DNA from: DASUSH01 sp036375215 | GTDB taxonomy: Bacteria > Actinomycetota > Thermoleophilia > Solirubrobacterales > 70-9 | Reading direction: 5' to 3' | NCBI GenBank assembly: GCA_036375215.1 | Contig: DASUSH010000003.1 | Span: forward strand, 1 to 13,004 | DNA: 13,004 nt | Part shown: positions 1-7,033 of the stretch, one piece after another | Layout of the letters: each line of letters begins with the position of its first letter | Numbering within the stretch: position 1 is the first letter of the stretch | Notes under the pieces: model-generated | Told to the model about the DNA's origin: nothing | The model's database searches: none | What the model saw: the letters and a program-made list of their open reading frames with translations, nothing else | Made by a program: the position numbers and the translations under genes

Positions 1-425
1 GCAACTCCGCGGGTGCCTGCCGGACGCTGGACGGGCACTCGCTGCTCGGCCTCGCCGCCGGCCAGCCGGGCGCCCAGCCCGCCGACCGCGCCCTCGCGGT
101 CGAGCTCAAGCGGATCGCGCTGAACGCGCCCGTGCTCGGCGGCCGGGCCTGCACCTACACCGGCGTGCGCACCCGCACCCACGCCTACATCCACCACACC
201 GAGGCGCTCAACCCGCGCTCGCGCGCCTGCGAGCCGGTCGACGACATCGAGTGGTACGACCTCGAGGCCGACCCGTTCGAGCTCTCGAGCCTCGCCGGCT
301 CGGCGCCCGGGAGCGTGAACGCGACCACCGAGGCGGCGCTCGCCGCGCGCAGCACCCGGCTCGCCGACTGCGCCGGGATCGAGGGCCGCGACCCGCTGCC
401 CCCCTCGGGGCACTGGTGCGAGTAG
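1..425 (+). CDS. Secreted sulfatase, C-terminal fragment (gene continues upstream of the window)
   Basis: This is the 3' end of a gene that starts before the window. The reading frame is open from base 3 to the TAG at 423-425, giving about 140 residues. They align by eye with the C-terminal ends of the two complete sulfatases that follow: a CRTLDGHSLL segment (compare CRALDGRSLL and CRTLDGRSLV), a CTYTGVRT segment, a CEPVDDIEWYDLEADPFEL segment, and a tail of the form DC-AGIEGRDP...WCE. The catalytic half with the formylglycine motif lies outside the window, so activity cannot be judged. The cysteines keep the paired spacing seen in both neighbours, as expected for an exported, disulfide-bonded protein. 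The next gene begins inside this one (GTG at 416), so the two are probably translationally coupled. Assignment rests on similarity to the adjacent paralogues and is strong for the family; substrate is unknown. Confidence 0.85.
   Translation, partial: NSAGACRTLDGHSLLGLAAGQPGAQPADRALAVELKRIALNAPVLGGRACTYTGVRTRTHAYIHHTEALNPRSRACEPVDDIEWYDLEADPFELSSLAGSAPGSVNATTEAALAARSTRLADCAGIEGRDPLPPSGHWCE
397..412 (+). promoter_or_regulatory. Small hairpin covering the ribosome-binding region of the second sulfatase
   Basis: TGCCCC (397-402) and GGGGCA (407-412) are perfect complements separated by a 4-nt loop. The hairpin lies in the last codons of the first sulfatase gene and ends 3 nt before the GTG start at 416. 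The only G-rich, Shine-Dalgarno-like bases before that start (407-410) are in the stem. Ribosomes finishing the upstream gene would melt it, which would fit translational coupling. That function is inferred; short GC hairpins also arise by chance in DNA this GC-rich. Confidence 0.3.
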
Positions 426-1996
426 CCCCGGTCGCCGCCGCGGCGCTCGTCGCCGCGCTCGCGCTCGCCGGCCCCGCGGGCGCCGCCGATCGCGCCCGCC
501 CGGACCCGCCGAACATCGTCCTCGTCGTCACCGACGACCAGACGCTCGCGTCGTACACGCCCGAGGTGATGCCGCGGACCGCCGAGCTGCTCGAGGGGAC
601 CGGGACGCGCTTCACGAACGCCTTCGTCACCTCGCCGCTCTGCTGTCCGTCGCGGGCGACGATGCTGACCGGGCAGTACGGCCACAACAACGGCGTGCTG
701 AGGAACGAGTACGGGCCGCTCGTCGAGAAGACGAACACCCTGCCGGTCTGGCTGCAGGAGGCCGGGTACCGGACCATGCACCTCGGCCGCTACCTGAACT
801 TCTACGAGCCGGTCACCGAGCCGCACGAGGTCGCCCCCGGATGGGACGACTGGCGGACGATCACCGGCGGCAGCGACTACTTCGACTACGAGATCGAGGT
901 CGGCGACCATGCCGTGCCGTACGGCAGCGAGGACGGCGACTACGTGACCCGCGTGATCAACGCGCGCGCCGAGCACATGATCGAGAGCGCCGCGCACGGC
1001 GACCAGCCGTTCTACCTGCAGGTCGACCACATCGCCCCGCACCAGGCGAGCGGGACGCGGGCGGTCGGCTGCAAGTCGAGCCCGATCCCCGACCCGCGCG
1101 ACCGCCACCGGTTCCGCGACCTGGAACTGCCCACCCCGCCCTCGCTTAACGAGGCCGACGTCGCGGACAAGCCGTCGTTCATCCAGGCGCTGCCGCCGCT
1201 GGACGAGTCCGACATGCGCCGCGCCACCCGCCGGTACCGATGCACCCTGGCCTCGCTGCGTGCGGTCGACCGCGGCGTCGGCGGCATCTTCGAGGCGCTC
1301 GAGGAGGCCGGTGAGCTGGACGACACCGTCGTCCTCTTCCTCTCCGACAACGGCTACTACTTCGGCGAGCACCGGATCCCCGACAAGAAGCACAACCCCT
1401 ACGAGGAGGGGATCCGGGTCCCGTTTCTCGTACGGCTGCCGAAGGCGCTGCGGGACGGCGCACCGCGCCAGCCCGTGCTGCATCAGACGGTCGCCAACAT
1501 CGACATCGCGCCGACGATCCTGCAGCTCGCGGGCGCCGAGCCCTGCCGGCCGTCGGGCTCGTGCCGGGCGCTCGACGGCCGCTCTCTGCTGCCGCTCCTG
1601 CGCGGCCGCGGCCGCTCGTGGCCGGCGGAGCGCGACCTCCTGATCGAGCTCGCCCGGGTCGGGACGCCGAGCGACGTCGGCGGCCGCGCCTGCGCCTACT
1701 CGGGCATCAGGACGATCAGCCCGGCGGGCGGGAGCATCTTCTACGTCGAGCACACGAGCGCCGTCGGCGCGAGCGGGGCCTGCGAGCCGGTCGACGAACG
1801 CGAGCTCTACGACCTCGCCGGCGACCCCTGGCAGCTGGACAACCTCGCCTACTCGGGGCGCCCGCCCGGCCTGCTCGAGGAGGACCCGCGCTCGCCGTTC
1901 GAGCGCGCCGTGGCGGCGCGCCTGGACGAGCTCCGCGACTGCGCCGGCCTGCCCGCCCGCGACCCCGTTCCGGACTCCGGGCACTACTGCGAATGA
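416..1996 (+). CDS. Secreted type I sulfatase, N-acetylglucosamine-6-sulfatase-like, with Lys-to-Arg active-site change
   Basis: The product is a 526-residue alkaline-phosphatase-superfamily sulfatase predicted to hydrolyse sulfate esters outside the cell. I chose GTG 416 because it opens directly onto a signal peptide (MRVAPVAAAALVAALALAG, probable cleavage near 22-24); longer in-frame extensions have no sensible sequence. It overlaps the preceding stop by 10 bp. Visible motifs are the metal-binding pair D40-D41 in VVTDDQT, the formylglycine motif C76-C-P-S-R, H209 in IAPH, D311-N312 in LSDNGYY, and K324/K325 just before NPYEEGIRVP. The region that reads GK(Y/F)(L/M)N in glucosamine-6-sulfatase-type enzymes reads GRYLN here, so R125 replaces the usual active-site lysine. 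The C-terminal third carries three cysteine pairs shared with both neighbouring sulfatases. It needs a formylglycine-generating enzyme, not seen here. The family is secure; the substrate is not, and activity is uncertain because of R125. Confidence 0.92.
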   Translation: MRVAPVAAAALVAALALAGPAGAADRARPDPPNIVLVVTDDQTLASYTPEVMPRTAELLEGTGTRFTNAFVTSPLCCPSRATMLTGQYGHNNGVLRNEYGPLVEKTNTLPVWLQEAGYRTMHLGRYLNFYEPVTEPHEVAPGWDDWRTITGGSDYFDYEIEVGDHAVPYGSEDGDYVTRVINARAEHMIESAAHGDQPFYLQVDHIAPHQASGTRAVGCKSSPIPDPRDRHRFRDLELPTPPSLNEADVADKPSFIQALPPLDESDMRRATRRYRCTLASLRAVDRGVGGIFEALEEAGELDDTVVLFLSDNGYYFGEHRIPDKKHNPYEEGIRVPFLVRLPKALRDGAPRQPVLHQTVANIDIAPTILQLAGAEPCRPSGSCRALDGRSLLPLLRGRGRSWPAERDLLIELARVGTPSDVGGRACAYSGIRTISPAGGSIFYVEHTSAVGASGACEPVDERELYDLAGDPWQLDNLAYSGRPPGLLEEDPRSPFERAVAARLDELRDCAGLPARDPVPDSGHYCE

Positions 1997-3552
1997 GGCG
2001 GGCGCTGAGCACGATCGCGCTCCTCGCCGCCCTCGCCGTGCCGGCGGCGGGGCCGGCGAGCGCGGCCGCGAAGCAGGCGCCGCGGCCGAACGTGGTCATG
2101 ATCCTCACCGACGACCAGACGCTCGCCGACTACAACGCGCGCTCGATGCCGCGCACCCAGAAGCTGCTGGGCGGGACCGGCACGACGTTCAGCGAGGCGA
2201 TCGTGACGACGCCGCTGTGCTGTCCCTCCAGGGCGAGCCTGATCACCGGCCAATACGGGCACAACAACGGCGTCCTGCGCAACAACTACGACGACCTGCG
2301 CCAGAAGGAGAGCACGCTGCCCGCCTGGCTCGCCCGCGCCGGCTACACGACGATCCACGTCGGCAAGTTCATGAACCAGTACGCCCAGTCGACCGGCTCG
2401 GACAGCGAGGTCGCCCCCGGCTGGAAGCAGTGGCACAGCGTCGTCACCCCGCGCTACTACCACTACGACCTCCAGGTCAACGGGCGCACGCGGAAGATGG
2501 GGTCGGACCCCGACGACTACCTCGGCCGGGTGCTCGAGGAGACATCGGTGAAGATGGTCGAGCGCCATGCCCCGCGCCGCAAGCCGTTCTTCCTCGAGCT
2601 CGACGAGTACGCACCCCACATCTCGGTCGGCGACGACCCCAGCGGCCGCTGCGAGAACGGCGCCGTCCCCGACCCCGCCGACTCGGGCCTCTTCGCGGAC
2701 GAGCCGCTGCCGATGCCGCCCAACTTCAACGAGGCCGACGTCTCCGACAAGCCCTCGTTCATGCAGGGTCTGCCGCCGCTCGATCCCGGCTCGATCGACG
2801 ACCTCGCGACGCTCCACCGGTGCAGCCTGGCCTCGCTCGCCTCGGTGGACCGGGCGATCGCGCGGATCCACAAGGCGGTGAAGCGGGCGGGCGAGCTCGA
2901 CGAGACGGCCTTCGTCTTCCTCTCGGACAACGGCTTCTACGCCGGCGAGCACCGGATTCCGGTGTCGAAGCAGAACCCCTACGAGGAGGGCATCCGGGTG
3001 CCGATGGTGTGGAGCGCCCCGCGCGGGCTGGTCGGCCGCTCGCCGGCGGCGGTCGACCTGCCGGTCGCCAACATCGACGTCCCCGCGACGATCCTCGATC
3101 TCGCCGGCGCCGAGCCCTGCGCGTCGGGCCACAGGCGCGACTGCCGCACGCTCGACGGCCGCTCGCTGGTGCCGCTGCTGAAGGGGAATGAGTCGGCCTG
3201 GCCCGAGGACCGCGCGCTCGTCGTCGAGCTCGACCGGGGCAAGTCCCCGGTGGAGTCCGACGGGCGGGCCTGCGACTACACCGGCGTGAGGACGACGAGC
3301 GGGATCCTGCTCGAGCACCGCGGCGCGATCGACCCCGCGGCCGGCGGCGCCTGCGTCCCGCTCCAAGAGTTCGAGCTCTACGACCTCGCCGCCGACCCGT
3401 TCCAGCTCTCGAGCATCCACTCCACGGTCACGGGCGTCGCCCCGACCCCCCTCGAGGCCGACCTCTCGGCCCGGCTCGCGAAGCTCGGCGACTGCAAGGG
3501 GATCCGCGGCCGCGACCCGAGGCCCGGCGGCGGCCGCACGTGGTGCGAGTGA
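1993..3552 (+). CDS. Secreted type I sulfatase, N-acetylglucosamine-6-sulfatase-like
   Basis: This 519-residue exported sulfatase is the third of the tandem. ATG 1993 overlaps the previous TGA in an ATGA junction and starts a signal peptide (MRRALSTIALLAALAVPAAG, probable cleavage after ASA near residue 24), so the start is well supported. Active-site elements are complete: D40-D41 (ILTDDQT), C76 in CCPSR (formylglycine), K125 in VGKFMNQY, H209 in YAPH, D312-N313 in LSDNGFY, and a lysine before NPYEEGIRVP. The VGKFMN and GELDETAFVFLSDNG segments resemble human N-acetylglucosamine-6-sulfatase, so a sulfated amino sugar or polysaccharide is a reasonable but unproven substrate. C76 falls at exactly the same residue as in the upstream paralogue, pointing to gene duplication. 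It shares the six C-terminal cysteines and ends in WCE. A palindromic repeat follows 38 bp after the stop. Confidence 0.94.
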   Translation: MRRALSTIALLAALAVPAAGPASAAAKQAPRPNVVMILTDDQTLADYNARSMPRTQKLLGGTGTTFSEAIVTTPLCCPSRASLITGQYGHNNGVLRNNYDDLRQKESTLPAWLARAGYTTIHVGKFMNQYAQSTGSDSEVAPGWKQWHSVVTPRYYHYDLQVNGRTRKMGSDPDDYLGRVLEETSVKMVERHAPRRKPFFLELDEYAPHISVGDDPSGRCENGAVPDPADSGLFADEPLPMPPNFNEADVSDKPSFMQGLPPLDPGSIDDLATLHRCSLASLASVDRAIARIHKAVKRAGELDETAFVFLSDNGFYAGEHRIPVSKQNPYEEGIRVPMVWSAPRGLVGRSPAAVDLPVANIDVPATILDLAGAEPCASGHRRDCRTLDGRSLVPLLKGNESAWPEDRALVVELDRGKSPVESDGRACDYTGVRTTSGILLEHRGAIDPAAGGACVPLQEFELYDLAADPFQLSSIHSTVTGVAPTPLEADLSARLAKLGDCKGIRGRDPRPGGGRTWCE

Positions 3553-3590
3553 CCGGGGCCGCGGGCACCGCGCGGGCGACCTGTCCCTTT

Positions 3591-3618
3591 GGGGTCAGAC
3601 CCCGAGGGGTCTGACCCC
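3591..3618. repeat. REP-like nested palindrome (possible terminator or RAYT-type element)
   Basis: Two 13-bp arms, GGGGTCAGACCCC (3591-3603) and GGGGTCTGACCCC (3606-3618), are exact reverse complements around a 2-nt GA spacer. Each arm is also nearly self-palindromic (GGGGTC-N-GACCCC), so the unit can fold as one long hairpin or two small ones. It is the only copy in the window and sits between the third sulfatase and purL. No T-run follows (TCCCCC comes next), so it is not a classical intrinsic terminator. The shape resembles REP/BIME sequences mobilised by RAYT (IS200/IS605-like) transposases, but no transposase gene is present. It may still stop or stabilise the sulfatase transcript. Confidence 0.6.
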
Positions 3619-3659
3619 TCCCCCGCCGCGGCTTTGGCGATACTGGATCGGTGAGCGCG

Positions 3660-5867
3660 ATGGCGACCACTTCGGGGGAGGCCCCGCACCGGGCGCTCGG
3701 CCTGACCGACCCCGAGTACGAGCGGATCGTCGAGCTGATGGGGCGCGACCCGAACGAGGTCGAGCTGGCGATGTTCTCGCTGCTCTGGTCCGAGCACTGC
3801 GCCTACAAGCACTCGAAGAAGCTCCTGCGGCGGCTGCCGACCGAGGGCCCGCGCGTGGTGATGGGGCCGGGCGAGAACGCCGGCGCGGTCGACGTCGGCA
3901 ACGGCTACTCGGTCGCCTTCAAGGTCGAGTCGCACAACCACCCGAGCGCGGTCGAGCCCTTCCAGGGTGCGGCCACCGGGGTCGGTGGGATCCTGCGCGA
4001 CGTGTTCGCGCTCGGCGCGCGGCCGATCTGCGTGCTCGACTCGCTGCGCTTCGGCGAGCTCGACTCGGCGCGCTCGCGGTTCCTGTTCGAGCACGTCGTC
4101 GCGGGGATCGGCCACTACGGCAACTCGATCGGGATCGGAACGGTCGGCGGCGAGGTCTACTTCGAGGCGCCTTACGAGCAGAACTGCCTGGTGAACGCGA
4201 TGTGCGCCGGCCTCGCCCGTACCGATGACATGGTCCGCGCCGCCGCCGCCGGCGTCGGCAACGCGGTCGTGCTGATGGGCGCGTCGACCGGTCGCGACGG
4301 GATCGGTGGGGCCTCGGTCCTCGCCTCCGCGGAGCTCGAGGCCGGCGACGAGAAGCGCCCGACGGTTCAGATCGGCGACCCGTTCGAGGAGAAGAAGCTG
4401 ATGGAGTGCTGCCTCGAGTTGCTCGAACGCGGCCTGCTGGTCTCCCTTCAGGACCTCGGCGCGGCCGGGCTCACGTCCTCCTCGGCGGAGATGGCCTCGG
4501 CCGGCGGGGTGGGGATCGACATCGACATCGACCGGGTGCCGCTCCGCGAGCCCGCGATGGAGCCGTTCGAGATCATGGTCTCCGAGTCGCAGGAGCGGAT
4601 GCTCGCGGTGGTCGAGCCCGGCCGCGTCGACGAGGTCCTCGCCGTCTGTGACCGCTGGCAGACCGGCTCGGCGCGGATCGGCGAGGTCACGGGCTCCGGT
4701 CGGATCCGGATCCTGCGCGGCGCCGAGGTGGTCGGGGAGATGCCGGTGAGCGCGCTCGTCGACGAGTGCCCGCTGTACGACCTGGAGCCGGAGGAGCCCG
4801 AGGCCTGGATCTACGGCAACGCCCCCTCGGGGCTGGACGGCGACGCGGGCGAGTTGCTCCTCGGCCTGCTCGGCTCGCCGAGCATCGCCAGCAAGCGGTG
4901 GGCCTTCGAGCAGTACGACTCGATCGTCGGCGCGCGAACGGTGCGGCGGCCGGAGTCCGCCGATGCGGCCGTGCTGAACCTGCCCGAGGCCGACCGCGCG
5001 ATCGCGCTCGCGATCGACGGCAACGGGCGGCGGGTCGCCTGCGAGCCCTACGCCGGCACGGTCGAGGCGGTCCTCGAGTGCGCCCAGAACCTCGCCTGCG
5101 TCGGCGCCGAGCCGCTCGGCCTCACCAACTGCCTCAACTTCGGCAACCCCGAGAAGCCGCACGTCGCCTGGCAGCTCGACCGCTCGACCCAGGGGCTCGC
5201 CGATGCCTGCCGCGCGCTCGGCGTGCCGGTCGTCGGCGGCAACGTCTCGCTCTACAACGAGACCGAGTCCGGCCCGATCTACCCCACCCCGGTCGTCGGC
5301 ATGGTCGGCGAGCTGCCCGACCCCGAGCGGGCCGGCACGGCCGCGCTCGGCGACGGGGACGCGATCGCCATCGTCGGGCCGTTCGCCCCGTCGCTCGCCG
5401 GCTCGGAGCTGGCGAAGCAGCGGGGCGAGCTTGGTCCCGGGCTCCCGTCGCTGCCGCTCGAGGTGGTGAGGCCGGCGATCGAGCTCGTCCGCGAGGCGGT
5501 CCGGGCGGGCGCGGTCGGCTGCGTCCACGACATCTCCGACGGCGGCCTCGCGGTCGCGGTCGCCGAGGCCGCGATCGCCGGCGCGGTCGGCGTCGCCGTC
5601 GACCTGGACGCCCTGGTCGAGTCGCGAGGCTGCTCCGGCGAGACGGCGCTGTTCGGCGAGGGCCCCGGGGGCTTCATCGTCGCCGGCGAGCGCGAGGCGA
5701 TCGCGGCGCTCGTCGAGTCGGTCGGCCCGCCCGGCGCGTTCCTGATCGGGACGGCGGGCGGGACCCGGATCGAGGTCTCCGCCGCCGAGGCCGAGGTCTC
5801 GGTGAGCGTCGCCGAGGCCGAGCGCGCCTGGCGCTCGCTCGCCGAGCGCATGGGCGCCGCGGCGTAA
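3660..5867 (+). CDS. purL: Phosphoribosylformylglycinamidine synthase, large subunit (PurL, small-type)
   Basis: PurL performs the ATP-dependent amidation of FGAR to FGAM in purine synthesis, using ammonia passed from the glutaminase PurQ with PurS as bridge. The product is 735 residues from ATG 3660, the size of the Bacillus/Thermotoga-type PurL (about 740) rather than the ~1300-residue fused form. Signatures are LWSEHCAYKHSK near the N-terminus (His about residue 46), GPGENAGAV, the KVESHNHPSAVEPFQGAATG block, and in the second half NCLNFGNPEKPH and VVGGNVSLYNE, which mark the two AIRS-type halves. ATG 3660 has GGTGAG 4 nt upstream; GTG 3651, in frame, would add only three residues and cannot be excluded. 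PurS and PurQ are absent from this window. The gene is 32 bp ahead of the DM13 gene and may be co-transcribed with it. Confidence 0.97.
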   Translation: MATTSGEAPHRALGLTDPEYERIVELMGRDPNEVELAMFSLLWSEHCAYKHSKKLLRRLPTEGPRVVMGPGENAGAVDVGNGYSVAFKVESHNHPSAVEPFQGAATGVGGILRDVFALGARPICVLDSLRFGELDSARSRFLFEHVVAGIGHYGNSIGIGTVGGEVYFEAPYEQNCLVNAMCAGLARTDDMVRAAAAGVGNAVVLMGASTGRDGIGGASVLASAELEAGDEKRPTVQIGDPFEEKKLMECCLELLERGLLVSLQDLGAAGLTSSSAEMASAGGVGIDIDIDRVPLREPAMEPFEIMVSESQERMLAVVEPGRVDEVLAVCDRWQTGSARIGEVTGSGRIRILRGAEVVGEMPVSALVDECPLYDLEPEEPEAWIYGNAPSGLDGDAGELLLGLLGSPSIASKRWAFEQYDSIVGARTVRRPESADAAVLNLPEADRAIALAIDGNGRRVACEPYAGTVEAVLECAQNLACVGAEPLGLTNCLNFGNPEKPHVAWQLDRSTQGLADACRALGVPVVGGNVSLYNETESGPIYPTPVVGMVGELPDPERAGTAALGDGDAIAIVGPFAPSLAGSELAKQRGELGPGLPSLPLEVVRPAIELVREAVRAGAVGCVHDISDGGLAVAVAEAAIAGAVGVAVDLDALVESRGCSGETALFGEGPGGFIVAGEREAIAALVESVGPPGAFLIGTAGGTRIEVSAAEAEVSVSVAEAERAWRSLAERMGAAA

Positions 5868-5899
5868 CGAATCGGCCGCGCGGCGGACCAAGCAGGGCG

Positions 5900-6598
5900 A
5901 TGAGGGAACGGCTCATTGGAGCGATCGTCACCGCGGCCGTCCTGGGCGCCGGCTCGCTCGTCCTGCAGCGCTACGTCGCGGGGACCCGGGGCGCGGCGAT
6001 CGCGATGGTGATCGCCTGGTTCGCGATCGTCCTGGCCGGGCTGCTCGTCGCGCTCCGCGGCCGACCGCCCGTGCGGGCGGCGGCTCTCGCCACGTTCGCG
6101 GCGGTGCTCGCCGCCACCGTCGCGGTCGGCTGGTGGACCGGGTTCCGCGAGACCGAGGTCGATGAGGACGTCGCGGTCGCCGCGACCGAGGCGACCGGCC
6201 CCGAGCGCGAGGCCGCGCTCCGGGGCGGGGTCGCGGAGGGGGCGGGGACCGACGCGCGCGAGCGGCCCACCGGGGCGATCTCGCTCGCTGCCGGCGAGAT
6301 CGCCGGCGCCGACGGACACGCCGGCAGCGGGCACGCCGAGGTGATCGCGCGGGGCGGAGACGACCGCGTTCTGACGCTCACCGACCTCGACGTCGATCCC
6401 GGCCCGGACGTCGACGTGCTGCTCTCGGCGAGCCCGGAGGGAATCGAGGACGCGGTGAACCTCGGCGGCCTCAAGGGCTCGAGGGGCGACCAGCAATACG
6501 CGATCCCCGCCGCCACCGACGTCGGCCGCTACTCGAACGTAGTCCTCTGGTGCAACCCGTTCACGGTCCGGATCGCGGTGGCGGAGCTGGACGCGTAG
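5900..6598 (+). CDS. Membrane-anchored DM13-domain protein
   Basis: This 232-residue protein has three predicted transmembrane helices (about residues 5-22, 32-52 and 60-80). An acidic linker follows, then a C-terminal DM13 domain from about residue 125. The domain call rests on the pattern GHAGSGHAEVI, LTLTDLDVDPGPDVDVLLS, VNLGGLKGSRGDQQYAIP, and VVLWCNPFTVRIAVAEL at the end. DM13 domains carry one nearly invariant cysteine, here C218 in LWCNPF, and have been proposed to be redox or electron-transfer modules; biochemical proof is thin. A basic N-terminus (MRER) and basic loop between helices 2 and 3 (RGRPPVR) predict the DM13 domain outside the membrane. ATG 5900 has AGGG 2 nt upstream. It lies 32 bp after purL and converges with the cupredoxin gene, 3 nt apart. 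It is not a purine enzyme. Confidence 0.8.
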   Translation: MRERLIGAIVTAAVLGAGSLVLQRYVAGTRGAAIAMVIAWFAIVLAGLLVALRGRPPVRAAALATFAAVLAATVAVGWWTGFRETEVDEDVAVAATEATGPEREAALRGGVAEGAGTDARERPTGAISLAAGEIAGADGHAGSGHAEVIARGGDDRVLTLTDLDVDPGPDVDVLLSASPEGIEDAVNLGGLKGSRGDQQYAIPAATDVGRYSNVVLWCNPFTVRIAVAELDA

Positions 6599-6601
6599 GC
6601 G

Positions 6602-7033
6602 CTACTCCTCGACGGTGAGGGTGCCGGTCATGCCCTGGGCGGCGTGATCGGCGATCGAGCAGATGATCTCGTAGTCGCCCGGGTCGAGGTCGACGGTCAG
6701 CTCCTCGCTGTCGCCGCCGTCGAGGTCGGAGGTGGCGAGGTCGGTGCCCTCGACCGTGAGGTTGTGCGGAATCTCGCCGTCGTTCACGACCTCGATCGAG
6801 TCGCCCGCGGCAACCGTCGGGTCGCTCGGGTCGAAGCTGTATTCGGTCATCGTGACCGTCGAGTCGCCGGCGGCGGCCGAGCCGCCGTCTTCGCCGGTCG
6901 CTCCCGTCACGGCCTCGGTGGTGGTCGTGGCGGCGGTGGTCGTCTCGTCGTCGTCATCGCCGCAGCCGGCGGCGATCAGGGCGAGCGAGGCGAGAATCAA
7001 GACGATGGCGATCGGTGTACGGCGCATTCTCAT
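6602..7033 (-). CDS. Cupredoxin-like (type 1 blue copper) lipoprotein
   Basis: This encodes a 143-residue exported lipoprotein with one plastocyanin/azurin-like domain. Residues 1-24 form a lipoprotein signal (MRMRRTP, hydrophobic run, then LIAAGC with C24 as the likely lipidated cysteine). A low-complexity Asp/Thr/Gly linker runs to about residue 57, and the cupredoxin fold covers about 58-143. All four type 1 copper ligands can be placed: H90 (EIPHN), C125 (IICS), H130 (ADH) and M135 (QGM), in the usual C-x4-H-x4-M spacing. The expected role is one-electron transfer or copper handling at the outer face of the membrane. The start at 7033 is chosen because GGAGG lies 5 nt upstream on the minus strand; ATG 7027 is an alternative. 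It diverges from purF and converges on the DM13 gene. Its partner is unknown. Confidence 0.9.
   Translation of the reverse strand: MRMRRTPIAIVLILASLALIAAGCGDDDDETTTAATTTTEAVTGATGEDGGSAAAGDSTVTMTEYSFDPSDPTVAAGDSIEVVNDGEIPHNLTVEGTDLATSDLDGGDSEELTVDLDPGDYEIICSIADHAAQGMTGTLTVEE

Noticed and set aside
251..415. Upstream extension of the second sulfatase to an earlier GTG
   Set aside because: The added residues are arginine-rich shadow sequence of the first sulfatase gene, and would bury the clear signal peptide that begins at GTG 416.
185..1984. Long open frame on the minus strand opposite the sulfatase genes
   Set aside because: It is a complementary-strand shadow of GC-rich coding DNA: arginine/valine/aspartate-rich low-complexity product, no recognisable domain, and full overlap with well-supported sulfatase genes.
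3591..3618. Palindrome as a classical intrinsic terminator
   Set aside because: The hairpin is strong but is followed by TCCCCC rather than a T-run, so it was listed as a REP-like repeat with termination only as a possibility.
3378..5891. 837-residue open frame on the minus strand opposite purL
   Set aside because: Its sequence is repetitive RR/DR/GDR-rich text typical of antisense frames in high-GC genomes, with no motif; purL on the plus strand is unambiguous.
6946..6962. Repetitive GTC/GTCATC bases as a microsatellite
   Set aside because: They encode the acidic Asp run just after the lipobox cysteine of the cupredoxin lipoprotein; ordinary low-complexity linker coding.
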